Shown here: piece by piece, positions 35,609 to 53,250 of the stretch
Numbering within the stretch: position 1 is the stretch's first letter
How the letters are laid out: the number at the start of each line of letters is the position of its first letter
NCBI GenBank assembly: GCA_029224185.1
Contig: CM055205.1
Location: 9,891,636-9,955,635 of the forward strand
Source of the DNA: Karalla daura
Lineage: Eukaryota; Chordata; Actinopteri; Chaetodontiformes; Leiognathidae
Reading direction: 5' to 3'
DNA: 64,000 bases
The notes under the pieces: generated by a model
What the model saw: the letters and a program-made list of their open reading frames with translations, nothing else
What the model was told of the DNA's origin: nothing
The model's database searches: none
Made by a program: the position numbers and the translations under genes

Positions 35609-36150
35609 CCAATAAAGACAACGTTTGGATCTGTCCTTCAGACCAATCAAACCTCGGACTAGATTCCACCAATCAAGCTTTTTAGGGGGCTAAGCTCGTT
35701 GTGAAACTGACGCCATTCGGGCTCCAATAGAAATCGCCAGTCCGCCCAACAAGTCATTTCAATGAGAGCCAAGATGGCGGCCACAGAGCAACGGTTTCCT
35801 GACCGGCCGTGATCCCTCCAGCGGGCCACCAATAAGCGGCTCAGAGAGCGGGGAGGGAAATGGCGACTGTGTTCATCTTCCAGAACAACCGTCTATTGGT
35901 CCACAACAGCAAATGAAAAGCAGCCGAGTAATTGCCCCTACTTCCACCCAACACGGACCCCTTTTTTTGCAATCGCACCACACACATTACGGATTTTAAT
36001 TCTTTACTCACTTTGTTTTACGGGGTCGCGGTGAAGTCCGGCTCAGAGGATTATTTATTTTATTTAGCTAGCCAGGGAAACAAGATGGCTGCTACTCGAA
36101 CCGGATAGAGTTACTGCACCGACGTGATGACGTTGCACAAACGTCACTCT
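35609..36150 (-). promoter_or_regulatory. nfyc: Candidate main nfyc promoter: six CCAAT boxes, YY1-like and CRE-like sites
   Basis: CCAAT at 35609, 35643, 35669, 35724 and 35829, and ATTGG at 35895, all within 291 bp. Two aagatggcggcc/aagatggctgc motifs (35771-35782, 36082-36092) match the YY1 initiator element. TGACGTT and ACGTCA at 36127-36146 look like CRE half-sites. No TATA box was noticed. The position upstream of nfyc suits its distal first exon, but a divergent transcript could also start here. Confidence 0.5.
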
Positions 36151-37324
36151 TCGGTGTTTTTTTTGTCTTTGTTGCTTTCATTACATTTGCGAAATTAAAG
36201 AGTTAAAACCAGTTCAGTCCAGTGCAAAGTCAGGGAAAGTTAGGCTCGTAAAAAAACAGGTTAGTCATATTTTTGTGTTATCTTTAGATACTGTTTCATT
36301 AAAGCGCAGTTTAAATCGTCGATCACATATCATACACTACACATAGCTAATTAATAATTCAATGAAAACGAAGATTTTTTTTTCCTATTTGGCAGGTTTC
36401 CCCTAAACCGAGGTCGGAAAATACTCCAAAACGAGTACTGTTGATTTTTTTGCTCACTGCAAATTTGCACTGTAGGTTTTTCATTGTAGGTTTGTATATG
36501 CCACTCCTCATAGGTTTTCTGCAAAAGTTGTGTTTTTTATGGTGTTGTAGCATGGAACTTGAATTTCTCAATGGGAATTTACATTTTAAAATGTAAAATG
36601 GCCTCATGACAATAGCATTCAGTATGACATTTCTTGCTTTTTCTTTAATCTGAAACCTTGATCCACATCACTTACACATTTTCCATTGACATAGCAAAAG
36701 ACACAGCTGTTCTTGTTGCTGGTGGTCAGTTGTATTAAGAAACAGACATGCAATGATCAATGAAAATGTACAGCAGAAATGTAAAAACACACCCCCCCAC
36801 CCACCCACCCATTCAGTTTCGGTCTTATAATTCAAAATGATTTTGTTGTAAAACGTTTTAATACTGGCATATGAGTGATTAGCACTGTCACCTCACAGCA
36901 GATCAGCCTTTATGTGTATTCTCCCAGCGTGTGTCTTCTCCCACAGTCCAAAAACACACAAGGATATTTGAAGATTCTGTTATTGTCCTAGGTGTGTGTG
37001 TGTGTGAGACAGTGAAAGGGGTGTGTTTGGGTGCAGGCATGTGCCCTTTACTACAGACTGGTGGCTTGTTCAGGGTATATTCCCTGTCTTTGGCCTTTGT
37101 GTTCTGGCAGACCCCCAGGAAACCACTGGGAACAAAGCAACTTCAGTGACATAAAAGATGGATGGGAGACGGGTCAGTTTGCAGTAAAAGTAAATATTTT
37201 AATGTTAACATGCATGTTCTTCACTTTTTATAAAGAAAATTAAATCCAACTTCAAAATCATATCCACATTTTTTTTCAAATTCAAAAACATTTTTTTAAC
37301 TCGCAACTCATGGAAAACATATGA
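36151..37324 (-). other. Intergenic region and 3' UTR of the zinc-finger gene
   Basis: AT-rich sequence to the left of the stop codon of the next minus-strand gene. A possible minus-strand ATTAAA lies near 37197-37202, so the 3' UTR may be short. An interspersed repeat occupies about 36880-37160. No other gene seen. Confidence 0.5.
36880..37160 (+). repeat. Teleost interspersed repeat (SINE-like), diverged copy
   Basis: Contains cactgtcacctcacagca, tctcccacagtccaaaaac, ctaggtgtgtgtgtgtg and an end in aagatggatggg. This order is typical of a very common fish element with a tRNA-like start. Diverged and without coding capacity. Confidence 0.6.
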
Positions 37325-40300
37325 TCAGTGCCTTATGAGCTCCATGAGCGTAGAGGTAATTTTATCCAGCTTTTTTGCATACTGGAGACCCTTGTCCATC
37401 CCGCTTGTTCGTGCCATGGGGTGTGGAGATGCGTTAGACATGGAGTCCTGAAAGTCGCCCGGCATACGCCGGTAGTCACCGGGATGTCTGGACTCCTGAA
37501 ACCTTTCAGGATAAGATGGTTCCTCCGGATGGTTAGGATGAGGCGGTTCTGATGGCCCCATAAACTCTGAACGAAACACATGATGAAAACAATTTAGAGA
37601 AAAGTGTTCATAGATTAGATTCTGACTGAGGTCAGTATGTCTTAACACATTCATGTCTGGTATGGAGCATAGCAAATCATACTCTAATTCACCTTCATAG
37701 TGGCTGGAGTTTGACATTGGCTGTCTGGGTTCCCTGTGTGCAGGAGGGTAATATTCTTGGAACTGGCTGTCAGGTGCATGCTCCGGCTGGTCCCAGCCTC
37801 TTCTTTTCCTGTGACCTTCTGACTGTCTAAGGTCTGAATCCTCTCTGACAGCCGATGGATACTGGTCTCTTGGAGGCGGATACTGCTCTCTTGGAGGCGG
37901 ATACTGGTCTCGTGGAGGTGGATACTGGTCTCTTGCAGCTGGATACTGGTCTTTTGCAGCTGGATACTGGTCTCTCGGAGGTGGATACTGGTCTCTCGGA
38001 GATGGCTGCTGGTCCTGCTTTAAGCTGTAGTCTGACGTGACCACTCGACTCTGGGCGTTTTGCTGGAACCGCGACAACAAAACCTTAATTTAATCTTTGC
38101 CTCAATGCAAATTGATCAAAGACTGCCCGACCCTGTTCATCGTGACACATACTCCAGTTTTCCCCAGTTTCTTGGTCTTGAATTCTTTCATAAGGTCGCA
38201 AAGTTTGTTCTTCAGGAAGTCAGCCTCTTCTGCATTCTCTATTTCAATGTTTTTCTATGGAAAGGCACAAAGTAGTTATGATTGTTCCTCCAATGGGCGG
38301 TTCTACAAATACATGATATGCGTGTTGCAAGAAAAGATTATTTTACCAGCATATCAAAAATACCCTCGGACTCAGCGCTGCCTCTGTTGTGCCTTTCGGA
38401 ATCAGGATGTGGGCCCTAAAAAAAACAACACATGATCTGCATGACTATAATAGTCAGATGGGCCAGTTAATCACAAGACAATAGCTTTTTTTTGTACCCG
38501 TAATGTGTTTATGGGAAGATTGGGAGGTTGTTTTTGCTGGATTTCAGGTCTCATTGTTGTACCAGTCGGTCTAGAACCACGTCCAAACTTGGGATTTTGA
38601 GGTCCATCAACACCACTGAACCTAAATGCAGACAAGAAACACGTAAATGCAAAGTATTCAACCGACCAATAGAACACATTTCAACCAGTGGGTTTCAGGG
38701 AGAGGGCCTAAAGTTAGCAGAACAGGAACGCGATCACTCACATCATCTTTTTAGTCTGCTCCACCTCCTCCACAGTGGCATCGCTGAAGCGGCTCTTTCG
38801 TTTTCTTTTACCTACTCCTTTGTCCTCGGCCCCTTTCAGGAAGCGCCTGAATGGCTCTGGGATGTCAGAGATGGACCTAGTAACTTCCACTTGTCTCTGA
38901 GACATCTGGGGTCCTGTTCTGCTCGGCCCAGCACTGGTAACCATCGCCAATCGATCTGGCTCCCTCTTATTTTGACTATAATCGGTTCCAATATTCGGCG
39001 GTGGGTCGTGTAACGGGACATTCTGCATGAGTGGGGGTAAGTCCCACCTCTTGCCCTCTCGTTCCCTTGATCCCTGCCTTGGTGGTCTATCTGTATTATC
39101 ATATGGTGCTGATTCCCTGTCCTTAGACCACCAGTGCTTATCATCTTCTGGGTATGCCATCTGGGGGTTATGATAATCAGAGGGACGACCCCGATCACGT
39201 CGAGCTTCCTCAGTGTAGAAGTCCTTCATCCCATCTCTCTCTGGGTAGGGCCTTCTCTCCAGGGGAGGAGCTTCTTCTGGGTAGTTTGCATGCTGAGGTT
39301 GGCGGCGGGACATCCCCAAATTGGACTCATACCTGGGACCGCCAAGGGGCTCAGGCCTGGGTCTTCTCTGTGGTTCTTCCATGTAGTTTTTTTCATACTT
39401 GTCACCGTAAGCCTGGTCCATGTACTCTCGTCTGTCAGTATCACTTTCCCTGTAGTCCGGCGTGCTAAATGGCTCGTCCACGTGGTCATGTCTCAGTGAG
39501 TAATGGTCCTCTGGCTGGAACTGGGTTGGATCTGGGTGTCCTGGGGTGTTCCTCCCCTGATAAGAGAGTTTATGCTTGTAGTCCCTGAGCTCCGGAAGGA
39601 GTGGTGGCACATCTTGGGTCAAATTCTGAGGAATAATTCTGCCCACGTTTTGCCTCTGTCTCGGGGGAGCTGGAAAAAAAAGAATAAACATATAGTCCAC
39701 ATAAAGTAGAACAGAACGTGGCCTCATTTGCCTAATTTTCTATAAATAGTTCCTTTACAGCTGCAGTGGCCCTCAGCCCTGTGATATGAATGGTCACTTG
39801 TGATCTGACATTATATCTCAAACAGACTTTAACTTCACCACTCTCTGTTACTATACAGAATTGATGAATGAACCTCGAGAGGTGTTTATTTTACCTTCTG
39901 GGCCCCTTTTTGCCATAAACTGAAACACAAAGTACAAATATAGGTTATAAAATATACTGAATAACAACAACAACAACAACTTTGACAACATTCAAAAAGT
40001 CTACAAGCTCCATATATTCCCACCGTTGGACTTCCTTTTCCATCCTGTCTCTCTATGATCTCTGCTCGGGCTCGTATGATCTTCCCACTTTGGGACGTTG
40101 GGGTCTGTTTGTCCCAAGTGACCAGGTCGGGCCGTTTCACTTCCTAGAGGAACACAGAGGTTCAAGTCAAAAATCAAAGCGGACACTTAAAATAGTTCAA
40201 CTGGTTTTTTTTTGCTTGTCTTTTTTTAAAGTGCCTTACCACATATTTCTGCCGGTGTCTGCGTCCAATGATATGACAGACCATATCTGCCAGGGTGGCA

Positions 40301-43300
40301 GCATAATGGCAGAGTGAGCACGAGTATTTAGGGCCATTTTGAGGGTCACTCGGGACTTCAGTCAGATAATTCAAACCTAGAAAATACAAGTGGGAAAATA
40401 AGCAAGTTGGAACCATGCTGGCACAGAAACGACAAAACAGGTTCAAAGACGAGGAGGAGGTTATTCACCTATGATTGGCTCATCAATCTTCAAGTAATCC
40501 AAGTATTCTAAAATGCTCTCAAATTCCTGCACAGGGTGACTTCTGCTACCGTTTCCTGAGAGATCCAAACACAGGTAGTTAGCAAAACACGTCCAGCACA
40601 CGGTCTTAGTTTAAATAAAAAGTGTGAACCCATCTTTCTCAGGCTGTTTGAGTCAATTATCCCATTTTCCACACAACGCAGCAGCGGTCACGTGATAATA
40701 GTTGGAGTGTCCACTTCGCAAAATGGTAACACAAGCCCGACAACCTGAAAACGTCAGTCCTCGGACTCTGCTGTACTTACACGGAGGCTGTGATGTTCGG
40801 TACTGCACAGCATCTGGCGCCGTGTCAGTGTGTCCACATAAAGTAAAAAGGAACTGTTTCTGCGGCGTGGGAATGAATGGGAGGAAAAAGACACGCTCGT
40901 GGAGGCATTACAGCCTAGTGACAGGGGCAGCTAGATGACCGCGATTGCATTTTTCACCCATGTCAAAAAGCATTTTTCCTAGCGCACACAACAAAAAAAT
41001 CCCCAAAAAGTCACGTCGAGCGCGTGCACGCCGAAGCCCTTTGTTCAGCTTAGACAAACAGAAACCTCTCTGTGTTCCAGCCTCTGCCATATTTAACTGG
41101 TGAAACTGGAACACGCTCCCCCAGCTGCACATCCGCAAATGTGCCAAAAAGCTATCATTTTGGAAACACTCTCTTGGCATGTGTGACATTGGATTTTGTA
41201 CACAAAACGGAGAAGCTTCTCCCCGCCTGGGTCCGGTCCAGGTGTGCGAGCCGGGCAGCCCAAGCAGAGGGGATTCAGCGCCACACGGTCGGCGATCCAT
41301 TACGACACAAGCAATAGTACCAGTCGCCTGGAGCACATGGTCTGCGGGAGAAGATCGCTGCCTACTCCACAGTGCTTGTCCTACAGCGCGCCCGGCATGT
41401 TCCCAGCATTCTTCAGATGCCGAGGGCTGCCATCACGTTGCCCAAGAGAAAGCGCACAGCGTCCGCCACCGTGAAGAGGCCATCGCTGCTGACGCTCGAA
41501 CCGTCAGTCCCCTCCAGTTGGATGCAGTCTGGCCTGCTTTGGAGACTTGTGTCAGTGAGGCAGTGAGGTGCTGGACTACAGCTGGACTGAGCCTCGGCCT
41601 TCTCTTGACAACTAACAGGGCCAGGACCACTCAGCATGGGTTTGCTTGTATGCGGACGACCAGGGCTCACACTTCCGTCCAGCCTTCGTTTATCTCAGTC
41701 CAAATCCAAAGCCACCAGTGTTCAGTTTTCTTCCACTCTTCTGAGAAGACTCTCCACGGGACCTGCGTGAGTTTCCATGCTGATGTTGGGCGATAAGGCC
41801 TGGGGGGGTCTTGGCAGGCACTGCCATACATCTGAAAGGCATCCAGTGGGATGGGGTGACGGCTCTGTGCTAGTAAGTGGAGATTCCTCTGCTTTAGAGC
41901 TACGGTCCCTGCGATGGACACCCGTTTTGTTTTTCACCACTCTGAGGCTCAAGAATTGACCTCGACTGAAACTGCCGTCCGTTAAAACCACTCAACGGGT
42001 TGGAGCGACCTCTGTAACATTTTGTGTGTTCACTGAATTACCTGCCAGAAAAGACAGCAAATATACTCAAGGCCAGAGAAGCACAAAATGGCTAGGTCCA
42101 AAGAGTTGAAAGCCATGGCAAATCGTAGATTCTTGAGGATGTTTCATTGCTTCATCCAACAGGCTGCTTCAGTTCTGACTGGCTGGTGCGGGCCAACAGC
42201 CTAACCTCTGTCTCGGTCACCTGACCTAAGACAACCCTAATGGCTCTGAACGACTGCCAGGTAATCACAATAGCGATGCTAACAACTCCACAAAGGGTCA
42301 GTCCTGGGCCTCCCCACCAGACAGTCCGAAGTAAAGAAGCCTCTCGGATGAGCAGTGAGTCATCTTCCACAATCTTCATCTAACCCACTTTGCCTCAACT
42401 TACAACTCTTTGAATTACGATGATCTGGACGAATGAGAATCTCCAAAAAGAAAATGGCAAAGCTGACGTCTACTTACCCGCAGCAACAAGGGCCTCCTCT
42501 TTCTGCCAGGAACAAAAGGAAAGCAATAAATATTAAGTCATTGAGTGCTGGGTAAACAGGACACTGGGGAGAGTTCACCACTGCTACAAATACACAAGAG
42601 GTTATAGCATGGACATTTGAAACACAGAAATGGTTAAACAAAAGAAAACTACAGCTCAATTGAGGTGCAGCAAAAGTACATCTATTTTCCTGTTAAAACT
42701 GAGTTAGGGGTCAAGGAGAAAGGACTGACAGCCCTTGTGCCAGTTTCTGCATGGCTCTGTGAAGATGTCATCCTGGGGAAAGATCACATTAACTGTGAAA
42801 TTATTACCTGTTGACTAAGCAGCAGAATCTAGGTTTTAATGCACACAAAACAGTCCACAACAACACAGAGCCGTTCCAAGGACTTTCTGCCAATGTGCAT
42901 GTCTTCAATGGCAGTGAGCTCAGCCATAATGCGACTGAACAAACACCAGGATTGTTGTGCAGAAACAAAGGACCACAGCTCTGTCTTACAGGCACGACTT
43001 TCCAGCAGGGCTCAATGAGACAGAACCGAATGTGGAGTCCGGTGTCAACACTTTCCACCAATGCTTGAATCTCGAGGATCTCTCGTGATTTTACAAATGA
43101 TATATAAAGGAGTGATCCACTGCTCCTCACGTGAAAGCCACAGTAGAAGATGATCAGAGACCATCAAAGATCCTCAGCTGGAAAATATCCTGAAGGGTTT
43201 GGAAATCACCTTTCTGGAAATGGCCAGAATAGTTTTGAATCAAAGTGTGCTTGAGACAGCGGCTCAAGGGCATCCTCAACACGAGACGAACCACTACTAA

Positions 43301-45273
43301 ACCACTTGTGTTCTACAGGATGACTACTACTAGTCAAACCACCGCCGTCTCCAGCTGCGTGTTGACTGACAGTTCGGCTACAGCTCCACCTCCAGAAAAT
43401 GACTGACAGATAGGGAAATGAGACTGAAATTTTGTGAAGCAGTTTCACAGCACCAGGCTGCGAGAAAGTTGTCGAAACAACAAAAAGTGCACATCGTATA
43501 GGTCAGTCCGACCGACACGTGTTCACGTGGCTTATAGCATGCTGTAAACTTACTGCAAGATGACGTATGACACAGACTGAGTGATCGTCCAAGGCTGACG
43601 ATAGCAGCCTAATGATTCTTGAGAAGTGACTTATCGTGGAGAGCTCTCAGTCACAGAACGCAGGACGCAAGCGTTAAAACGGGACCTGGAATTGAAGAAT
43701 ACCTTTACCTTCACTTTGTCAAAAATCAGCGGTCTAATCCTGGCAAAAGATGTTAAGGCAGGTCCAAGATCATCATCCTCATCTCCTCATTCAAGTGTAA
43801 ATTCCTGAAAATGGCAGCTAAAAAGCATGTGAATGGGAACGGAGGCTGAATGTGACGTCAAATACAAGTGTGACGCAAACCCCCTCGCCTCCAAAACAGT
43901 TGAACAAGACTGCGAGGCAGCATTCTGGGGAGGTTTCTCATGCGTCACACGCTTCTTGTTCTTCCTCAATATCCGATTCCTCTTCTTAGTGCGGCTCAAG
44001 CGAGGAGGGAAGGATGTGTGCAGCCTTCATAGCCGCACCACTCCAGCGGTCACAGGACAAAGTTGCTAAGCTCCTTTTTCGAGCAAAGGAGCAAGAAGTC
44101 ACCCGATGAAGTGGCAGGCGGGACAGCCAATGGACAACCCTCGACGGAAGTTGTCATAGTTGTCAGTCAACCACTCTACTTAACTTTGTCACTCCACGAT
44201 GGATGAAATTCAGCTGGACCTGAAAAAGTAACTCCGGTACAGAAGCAGGTGATATGAGAGAAAGAAACGACCCCTGAAATCTTCATAAAGACCTCCAGCC
44301 ATTGTGAAAGATCACTTTTGGACGCTCCTCGTGTTTTTGGCTGAATGAAAATCACGAGTCATATCATTCGCTCACTGACTATTAAGCCAATGTCTTTAAA
44401 GTATGTATGCTGCATACCCTCGTATGTCCTAGTGTAGTCAGGTGGATCTTGTACAAGGTTTCCCCTCTGATGGATTTATCACACACCTGTGGCAGAGGAG
44501 AAAGAAAAATAAATCAGAATAATTGTTACATGTAGTATAATAGTGAAACACTGCCAGTTCTAGTAAGTGGACGACTGTCCCTAAATCACACTTGGCCATA
44601 GTACTAGCAGCAATAGCTCACGTTTTCTACTGTACTCTCGCACATGATGATGCCTCTTTTACATAATCTGAAACATTTTTACATCAATATAAACAGGTCC
44701 TGTGTATTACCCACTAATGCAATGGTTACTTGCCATCTATTGGACATTTTGCACCACAGCTTGGCAAAAAAAGTATGCACATTTCCCAGCTTATGCCCTG
44801 GCAACCAAAAAATACCTCCCAGGGGACACCAACTCACACTCTCTCCTAATTACTTGAATCAAGGCATTTTAACTACGTTAGGTGCACACTGATCCACCTG
44901 CCTCACACCTCTTGTCACCTGTGTCACCTGTACTACGCTCGTTGTTGGTACGCCCACTTGAATGCTACACGCAGCATTGATCTGTGCTCATGTTTTCATT
45001 CATCCTACGAGCATCACGCTACAGACACACAGCCCATCGCCGACCCGGTGGAGAAGGCGGTGACTGAAGGCCTGCACACCTGCTGTAAACAGTCTGTTCT
45101 GGTCAACATGTGAGGACTTAGTGGCCAGCAGGTCTGCAGCACAGCCCCCCCCTCCTGCCACTCAGGCTCCCCGACCCCTGTGCAGCCTCTCAGGGTCGCT
45201 ACAGTCAAAGCCCACTCACCGTGCACTGGATAAACTCGGTATCGTCTTCGTACGGCGTTTCGATGTCGTCCAT
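37325..45273 (-). CDS. Protein with two matrin/U1-type zinc fingers and a QYP-repeat region (783 aa)
   Basis: Not recognised by name. Exons in transcript order: 45220-45273, 44418-44486, 42478-42502, 40469-40555, 40240-40376, 40024-40143, 39895-39919, 38742-39669, 38498-38621, 38347-38415, 38153-38254, 37693-38062, 37325-37566. They total 2352 nt and phases agree at every junction. Zinc finger 1 spans exons 1-2: C-T-V-C, 12 residues, H, 5 residues, H. Finger 2 (YSCSLCHYAATLADMVCHI, then IGRRHRQKYV) has C-x2-C-x11-H-x5-H. Both have the matrin/U1C form that binds double-stranded or structured RNA. Next come EVKRPDLVTWDKQT, a long Arg/Glu/Pro/Tyr-rich disordered exon, a basic GVGKRKRKSRF stretch that may be a nuclear signal, a short helical KNIEIENAEEADFLKNKL segment, the heptad repeat, and an end in LMELIRH. 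A nuclear RNA-binding or splicing-associated role is inferred from the fingers only. Confidence 0.85.
37847..38014 (-). repeat. Coding 21-bp minisatellite: eight D-Q-Y-P-P-P-R heptads
   Basis: Within exon 37693-38062, eight 21-bp units encode DQQPSPR, DQYPPPR, DQYPAAK, DQYPAAR, DQYPPPR (twice), EQYPPPR and DQYPSAV. DNA units differ at a few bases, so the array is moderately old. It is frame-preserving and a candidate for copy-number variation. Confidence 0.9.
40556..42477 (-). other. Intron of the zinc-finger gene
   Basis: No exon found apart from the flanking ones. A plus-strand open frame of about 205 codons at 41179-41796 lacks domains, exon signals or similarity that I can recognise, and is treated as chance. 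Confidence 0.6.
42503..44417 (-). other. Intron of the zinc-finger gene
   Basis: No microsatellite, exon or recognised repeat noted; appears unique. Confidence 0.6.
44487..45219 (-). other. First coding intron of the zinc-finger gene
   Basis: Splits the first zinc finger between its two cysteines (phase 0, after C-T). Contains no recognised element. Confidence 0.65.
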
Positions 45274-45560
45274 TGTTCCGCGTTTCGACTCCACACGAGG
45301 AGCAAAACGAGCTAATGACCGACTTTTCTCCCCAAAAACAAACGACTTGACCGAAGGTGCGGAGGTTGACGGACCGTTGGCTGTGATTGTTCCGAGGAAC
45401 AGAAACGCCTTCTTGTAGCTCCACGGAACTCAGGATCAAGTCCGATGACACGTAAACTTCTGTCACATATGATATTAAACGTGTAGCATTGAGCTACGCA
45501 GGGGGACGACAACAAACAATATCCTGTGTGTTTGTTACGCGTGTTTAGGCAGCGCCCTCT
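45274..45560 (-). promoter_or_regulatory. 5' UTR and promoter of the zinc-finger gene (approximate)
   Basis: CpG-containing sequence directly upstream of the ATG (gaacaATGG context). Assigned by position; no start site can be fixed. Confidence 0.4.
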
Positions 45561-45689
45561 GACACCCGCATGGGCGGAGTGTGGCTCGCCTCCGCCCGGC
45601 TCCGTGACCGAGCTGCCACGGTGACCGTAAACAAACGCACCCCAAGGATGAAGCGAAAAAAACGGTCCGACATTTTGACTGGCTCCCTT

Positions 45690-45746
45690 CAGCGCCCCCT
45701 GCAGGCCAGCGCCCGCTGCAGGCTAGCGCCCCCTGCAGGCCAGCGA
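45690..45746 (+). promoter_or_regulatory. Tandem CTCF-like motifs
   Basis: Three tandem units of about 17-20 bp: cagcgccccctgcaggcca (45690), cagcgcccgctgcaggct (45708), tagcgccccctgcaggcca (45724). The third differs from the reverse CTCF consensus TAGCGCCCCCTGGTGGCCA at two bases, and the first at about three. A related ggcagcgccctctg is near 45548. The site lies between the 5' end of the zinc-finger gene and the 3' end of rprd1a, a plausible insulator position. Confidence 0.45.
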
Positions 45747-46006
45747 CAAGACTGAAGCCTTTTCACATATTAAACATGGTAAAAGGCAGTGTTTTGTAAA
45801 ACCTAATAAGCAGGTTTTATAAAGAGGGTCACATTAAAATCTGTCTTCTCCCTCCTCGTTCCCTTTGGACGCACAATTGTAGTGACAGAGCTTCTGGGAG
45901 GGTTGCACTTGAAGTCTGTGCTGCACTCCAACTGCGATTATTCATTACGATGAGGAATTCCTAGAAAGCACAGAGTGCAGAGAGGGCTGCAGATGCACAC
46001 TTTTTG

Positions 46007-46974
46007 TTTATTTCACGTGATGCTAAGAATATTTTGCTTCATATGTACAAAAACCAAACAGTCCTGCTTTGGAAGTTAGCTGTGTGAGGCCTCTATCTGC
46101 ACAGCATTGAGTCGATGAAGCAGTGTGATACAGTGAACGAGGAAACCTTCACTCACTACTGTCCGTACGGTGGCGGTCTGAGCAACTACAAAGGTATCAG
46201 TGTGCAGAGATACCCCGGCAATTTGTTTGGGTGTTTGGGCAAACCCAGTTTGACATGAACACAAACCATGAGAACCATCGTATTTACATGCAAATCTGAA
46301 TATGTACATGGACAAAGGATTTACACACACCTCCCCCAGAAAAAAGACTTTACAAAAACAATAATTACATATTTTGATTTTCTTTTGGGAGGGGAGGAGG
46401 GGCATGGGCTATTACTCTGTTGCAGAATATGGTACCTTAATGGTCTTATACAGTCTCTTCAGAGGCCATAATAACAGCGTGTAAAACATTATTCCATCTT
46501 AAATAAGAGCTGCAATAACCTTAAACAAAACAACATACAGACAGAACGAAACAAAGTTTTATCAACAATCCAGGAAAAACAAAAAAAAAACATCTTTGTG
46601 AACCGTCACACAAAGCGGTAGAGTCTGGTGTCTTATCGCAAGTCACTTTAGATACAAAAATATCACACCAGCATCACCAGTACCACTTTCAAGCAGTACA
46701 GCCCGGGGGGCAGCCAGATGAAAACATGAAGAGTGTGTGTCTCTAACGACCATACGTCTTAATTCACAATGTACTGATGACGCACGGCACAACCAGATGA
46801 GCTCACGGACGAGGGAAGGATGATGACTGCTTAAAGGGGGTCGAGTGTGGATCTGTAATCTGTGTCTGGCGCCTGGATCCAGAGGCTCCAGCTGATCTGT
46901 CAGGGGTTCAGTACTTAACGGGCATGTTGAGATGGTTCAGTAGCAGTAATGTAGGGTTAGAGTCGGTCAGTCCG
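46007..46974 (-). other. rprd1a: rprd1a 3' UTR (approximate)
   Basis: Runs from the rprd1a stop to a minus-strand AATAAA near 46007-46012 (plus TTTATT). The region is AT-rich with an A-run at about 46580. The end is inferred from the signal. Confidence 0.5.
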
Positions 46975-52929
<5,955 letters not shown>

Positions 52930-53250
52930 CTTGATGGAGGTGGATGGAGGCTCTGCGAGCAGCAGCAGCAGCAGCAGCCCCCCTGCTTTCTCCCAGATGT
53001 GAAGCCTGCAGTAGTTCGCACGGCTTTTAAAACTCACATTTATCCACGCCGGGTGGATGTTGTTTCCTTCGTCGACACTCAGTTTGGGCTGACTTGTCAC
53101 GGCTGTCCTCTCCGCCGGGCTGCGGGGTGGCTGCTCCGCTTTAGCTTAGCCTACAGCAGCCTGCGAGAGGCGTTCACGGACGGCACGGAGACCGGCGGTG
53201 CGTTCAAGACCGTCGGAATTCACAGCTTCCAGAAAAAACGTACTAAAACA
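52930..53250 (-). promoter_or_regulatory. rprd1a: rprd1a 5' UTR and promoter (approximate)
   Basis: GC-rich region upstream of the ATG, with a CAG-type run (52967-52979, CTG in mRNA sense) that would be in the 5' UTR. No TATA box noticed. Assigned by position. Confidence 0.4.

Noticed and set aside
41179..41796. Plus-strand open frame of 205 codons
   Set aside because: No recognisable domain, no splice support, lies antisense inside an intron of the zinc-finger gene, and composition is not protein-like.
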